From Chroococcidiopsidaceae cyanobacterium CP_BM_ER_R8_30 (GTDB lineage: Bacteria > Cyanobacteriota > Cyanobacteriia > Cyanobacteriales > Chroococcidiopsidaceae): a stretch of DNA of 46,858 bases. The stretch is taken from the NCBI GenBank assembly GCA_019244235.1, contig JAFASY010000263.1, positions 1-46,858 on the forward strand. The letters are read 5' to 3'. The stretch's first letter is position 1. Every line of letters begins with the position of its first letter. Both the position numbers and the translations under genes were made by a program. Shown in pieces: positions 44,717 through 46,858 of the stretch. The notes under the pieces were generated by a model. The model ran no database searches. It worked only from the letters and a program-made list of their open reading frames with translations, and had not been told where the DNA came from.

Positions 44717-46402
44717 ATGAAGAACCTAGCTAATTTGGGCTATGAGGTGATATATCACCTGTTACCCAATTCAAATCTACTTCAACTTGAGAATTGGCAA
44801 TTTGACGCAGCAACTCTTCACATAAAGCTGATTGTCTCTTCGGTACAAACTGTTGTTAGATGCCCAGTCTGCGCTCAACCAACTCAGCGAATCCATAGCC
44901 GCTACGAGAGGAAGTTAACTGATCTGCCGTGGGCTGATTACAGCATTACCTTACAGTTGCGTGTGCGGAAGTTTTTTTGCCTCAACGCTTTATGCAAACG
45001 GCGCATTTTTACCGAAAGACTGAGCCATGTGACTACACCTTGGGCACGACGAACTCTACGTTTGACTCACAAACTCAGCGCCATTGGTTTAGCTAATGGC
45101 GGTGCATCTGGAGCCAGACTTTCTCAAAAATTGGGGATAGCTGCTTGTCGCAACACACTACTACAATTAGTGCGCTCAATTCCACTTCCACTCTTTGTCA
45201 CACCATTAATTCTAGGGGTAGACGACTTCTGTTTTCGCAAATGCAAAACCTACGGTACAGCACTAATTGACTTAGAACGCCGCCGACCAATTGCGCTATT
45301 AAAGGATGCCAAAGCTGAGACCTTAGCCGAATGGTTAAAAGCCCACCCTGGTGTGAAAGTTGTCTCACGAGACCGCTCAAAAACTTATGAAAGTGGTATT
45401 CGTCTTGGAGCGCCTGAAGCCATCCAAGTTGCCGACCGTTTTCACTTGTTGCAAAACCTGGCAGAAACCCTCACTCAAGTATTTAGTACACACAATCAAG
45501 CTCTGAAAGCCGTCGATGAAGCATTTAGTCTGGCATCAGTCACCCAAACTGACGGTACCAGAGTCGTGCGAGTCCCACGACCGAGCCGTGAGGAGGAAGC
45601 ACTGCGGGCAGCAGAACAAAGCCGTGCGAGGAAGTTGGCTGTTTATCAGCAGGTTTGGGACTTACACCGCTCGGGTCACAAAGCCAAAGCTATAGCCCGT
45701 CAACTTGGTATTGGTGTGACGAGTGTGTTTCGCTATCTCAGGAGTTCCACCTTTCCAGAAACTCAACAACGAAGAAGCCGAGGTCAAAGCCTTGTCTCTC
45801 CGTATCAGAAATACATTCTCCAGCGATGGAATGAAGGTTGCCACGAAGCCTTGGTGCTGTTTGAGGAAATTCAACGCCAAGGTTACAACGGTAGTTATGA
45901 TACTGTAGCTCGTTACGCCCGTCGTATTCGTCAAGCCCAGGGGCTTAAACCTCGTCAACGGTATTCGATTCAAGTTTTACCAAAAGTCACTCAACCCAAA
46001 AGACTTTGTCTGACACCTCGTCGCGCTACCTGGCTGATTCTGCGCCGACAGAATTCTCAACAACCCGATGACGAACAACTAATTGCACTGCTAATAGCGC
46101 AGCATCCAGATTTAGCCACAGCAATTGAGTTAGCCCAAGGCTTTGCTCAAATTGTACGCACTCTTACGCCATCACAACTTGAAGGGTGGTTAGTCCAAGC
46201 AGACAGTAGCAATCTTTCAGCTTTTCGTCGCTTCGCTCTTCGTCTGCGTGAAGACTACGATGCTGTGAAGGCGGGTGTCACAATGTCAGTCAGCAATGGT
46301 CCGGTTGAAGGGCAGATTAACCGACTGAAGATGTTAAAGCGGCAAATGTATGGTCGCGCCAAAATAGATTTGCTTGAGCGCAGATTCTTGTTAGCAATCT
46401 AA
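44717..46402 (+). CDS. ISL3-family transposase
   Basis: A 561-residue transposase from the ATG at 44717; an earlier frame start would translate the terminal repeat. N-terminal zinc-binding part CPVCAQPTQRIHSRYERKLT then FFCLNALCKRRIFTER. Catalytic DDE residues are probably Asp in GVDDFCFRK, Asp in SRDRSKTY and Glu in PVEGQINRLKMLKRQMYGRA. An HTH lies near GHKAKAIARQLGIGVTSVFR. The frame is intact and both ends are present, so the element may be active. Confidence 0.93.
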   Translation: MKNLANLGYEVIYHLLPNSNLLQLENWQFDAATLHIKLIVSSVQTVVRCPVCAQPTQRIHSRYERKLTDLPWADYSITLQLRVRKFFCLNALCKRRIFTERLSHVTTPWARRTLRLTHKLSAIGLANGGASGARLSQKLGIAACRNTLLQLVRSIPLPLFVTPLILGVDDFCFRKCKTYGTALIDLERRRPIALLKDAKAETLAEWLKAHPGVKVVSRDRSKTYESGIRLGAPEAIQVADRFHLLQNLAETLTQVFSTHNQALKAVDEAFSLASVTQTDGTRVVRVPRPSREEEALRAAEQSRARKLAVYQQVWDLHRSGHKAKAIARQLGIGVTSVFRYLRSSTFPETQQRRSRGQSLVSPYQKYILQRWNEGCHEALVLFEEIQRQGYNGSYDTVARYARRIRQAQGLKPRQRYSIQVLPKVTQPKRLCLTPRRATWLILRRQNSQQPDDEQLIALLIAQHPDLATAIELAQGFAQIVRTLTPSQLEGWLVQADSSNLSAFRRFALRLREDYDAVKAGVTMSVSNGPVEGQINRLKMLKRQMYGRAKIDLLERRFLLAI

Positions 46403-46433
46403 AGGATATAATTTTTGATTTCAATTTTCACTT

Positions 46434-46784
46434 ATGAGTTACAAAGAGCAATTTATTTGGAAGAGAGCCGTTCAACTGGCAGTTAATTGTTATAAAGCCA
46501 CTCGCTTATTTCCGCCAGCAGAATTGTATAGTTTGACCAGTCAAATCCGATGTTCATCTGTATCTGTAGCCTCCAACATAGCTGAAGGTTATGGCAGACG
46601 TTCAAAGCAAGAATATATACAATTTTTGCATGTGGCTTTAGGTTCTTTAAGAGAACTTGATACACAATTAATCATTGCCAAAGAAGTAGATTTAGTTCAG
46701 CAAGACGTTTTGACTCCACTACTGAGTGAAGTTGAGGAAATGCAAAGTATATTAGTTGCTACCTTAAATAAGCTTAAAGCTTGA
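46434..46784 (+). CDS. Four-helix-bundle protein (23S rRNA intervening-sequence type)
   Basis: A 116-residue protein: MSYKEQFIWKRAVQLAVNCY, PPAELYSLTSQIRCSSVSVA, SNIAEGYGRRSKQEYIQFLH, then GSLRELDTQLIIAKEVDL. The motif S-V-x-x-N-I-A-E-G is the hallmark of this family, first seen in intervening sequences of 23S rRNA and related to the Avd accessory protein of diversity-generating retroelements. Its molecular role is unclear. It lies inside the ISL3 repeats, 31 bases after the transposase, as a passenger gene. Confidence 0.9.
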   Translation: MSYKEQFIWKRAVQLAVNCYKATRLFPPAELYSLTSQIRCSSVSVASNIAEGYGRRSKQEYIQFLHVALGSLRELDTQLIIAKEVDLVQQDVLTPLLSEVEEMQSILVATLNKLKA

Positions 46785-46789
46785 TATTC

Positions 46790-46858
46790 TCCCTTCTGCC
46801 TTCTGCCCTCTGCCTTCTGCCTTACCCCAACCCAGATCACCAAATTCTGACATGAGCC
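46790..46858 (-). repeat. Right terminal inverted repeat of the ISL3 element
   Basis: Reverse complement of 44580-44648 with one mismatch. It ends at the last base of the window, so the true end may lie further on. Confidence 0.88.

Larger units (their letters stand above)
44580..46858 (+). mobile_element. ISL3-family insertion sequence with a passenger gene
   Basis: The element begins GGCTCATGTCAGAATTTGG and its exact reverse complement closes the window, so it spans at least 2279 bases. Terminal repeats of 69 bases differ at one position. It encodes an ISL3 transposase and, between transposase and right end, a four-helix-bundle protein. GGCTC ends are usual for ISL3. The usual 8-base target duplication cannot be checked because the right flank is outside the window. 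Confidence 0.85.

Overview
The window is a piece of a cyanobacterial chromosome. The evidence is psaE (photosystem I subunit IV), a PedR-like regulator beside it, several cyanobacteria-specific protein families (DUF928, DUF6816, a CHAT/CHASE2 protein, a TPS/CHAT cluster) and repeated GCGATCGC (HIP1) octamers, for example near 17964, 28828, 30629 and 31104. Dispersed short palindromes, many dead gene fragments and large signalling proteins point to a big plastic genome, such as a Chroococcidiopsis-like or filamentous form. The genus is a guess.

Region 1 (1-11.8 kb) is a secretion and protease locus. It holds a CHASE2 sensor with an N-terminal CHAT (caspase-like) domain, a DUF928 protein, an apparently exported TPR-CHAT protease, a TpsB outer-membrane transporter whose gene overlaps the protease gene, and a TpsA-type filamentous-haemagglutinin-like exoprotein. 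Between tpsB and tpsA lie a hicAB pair with a dead toxin, a truncated second tpsB copy and a well-started 93-codon gene of unknown function. A functional link between CHAT proteases and two-partner secretion is inferred from gene order only.

Region 2 (11.8-13.7 kb) is a gene graveyard: a frameshifted VapC-like PIN toxin with its partner gene, which runs into an integron attC-like site, a broken gene with a DUF4351-like tail, a 15-codon remnant of an isochorismatase-like gene, and one exported protein of unknown function.

Region 3 (13.8-32.97 kb) is mostly core genome: DUF2278 protein, cysteine hydrolase, mutM-psaE, pedR, a PfkB sugar kinase, an exported HD-motif protein, ffh, a 1579-residue hybrid histidine kinase, the rpsP-KH-phoH group, a DUF6816 protein and an ABC exporter. 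IS200/IS605-like and IS5-like remnants sit between them.

Region 4 (33-40.2 kb) starts with tRNA-Tyr and tRNA-Thr, followed by decayed genes, a membrane pentapeptide-repeat protein with a frameshifted conserved tail, a RelE-like toxin-antitoxin pair, an AraC regulator and two aldo/keto reductases. A broken copy of the antitoxin end fused to the AraC 5' half lies upstream, next to the tRNAs.

Region 5 (40.2-46.86 kb) has a small secreted protein, a GH116 glucosylceramidase-type hydrolase, a PEP-CTERM amidase that has lost its catalytic core, and an ISL3 element with 69-bp terminal inverted repeats that carries a four-helix-bundle (23S rRNA intervening-sequence type) passenger gene up to the last base of the window.
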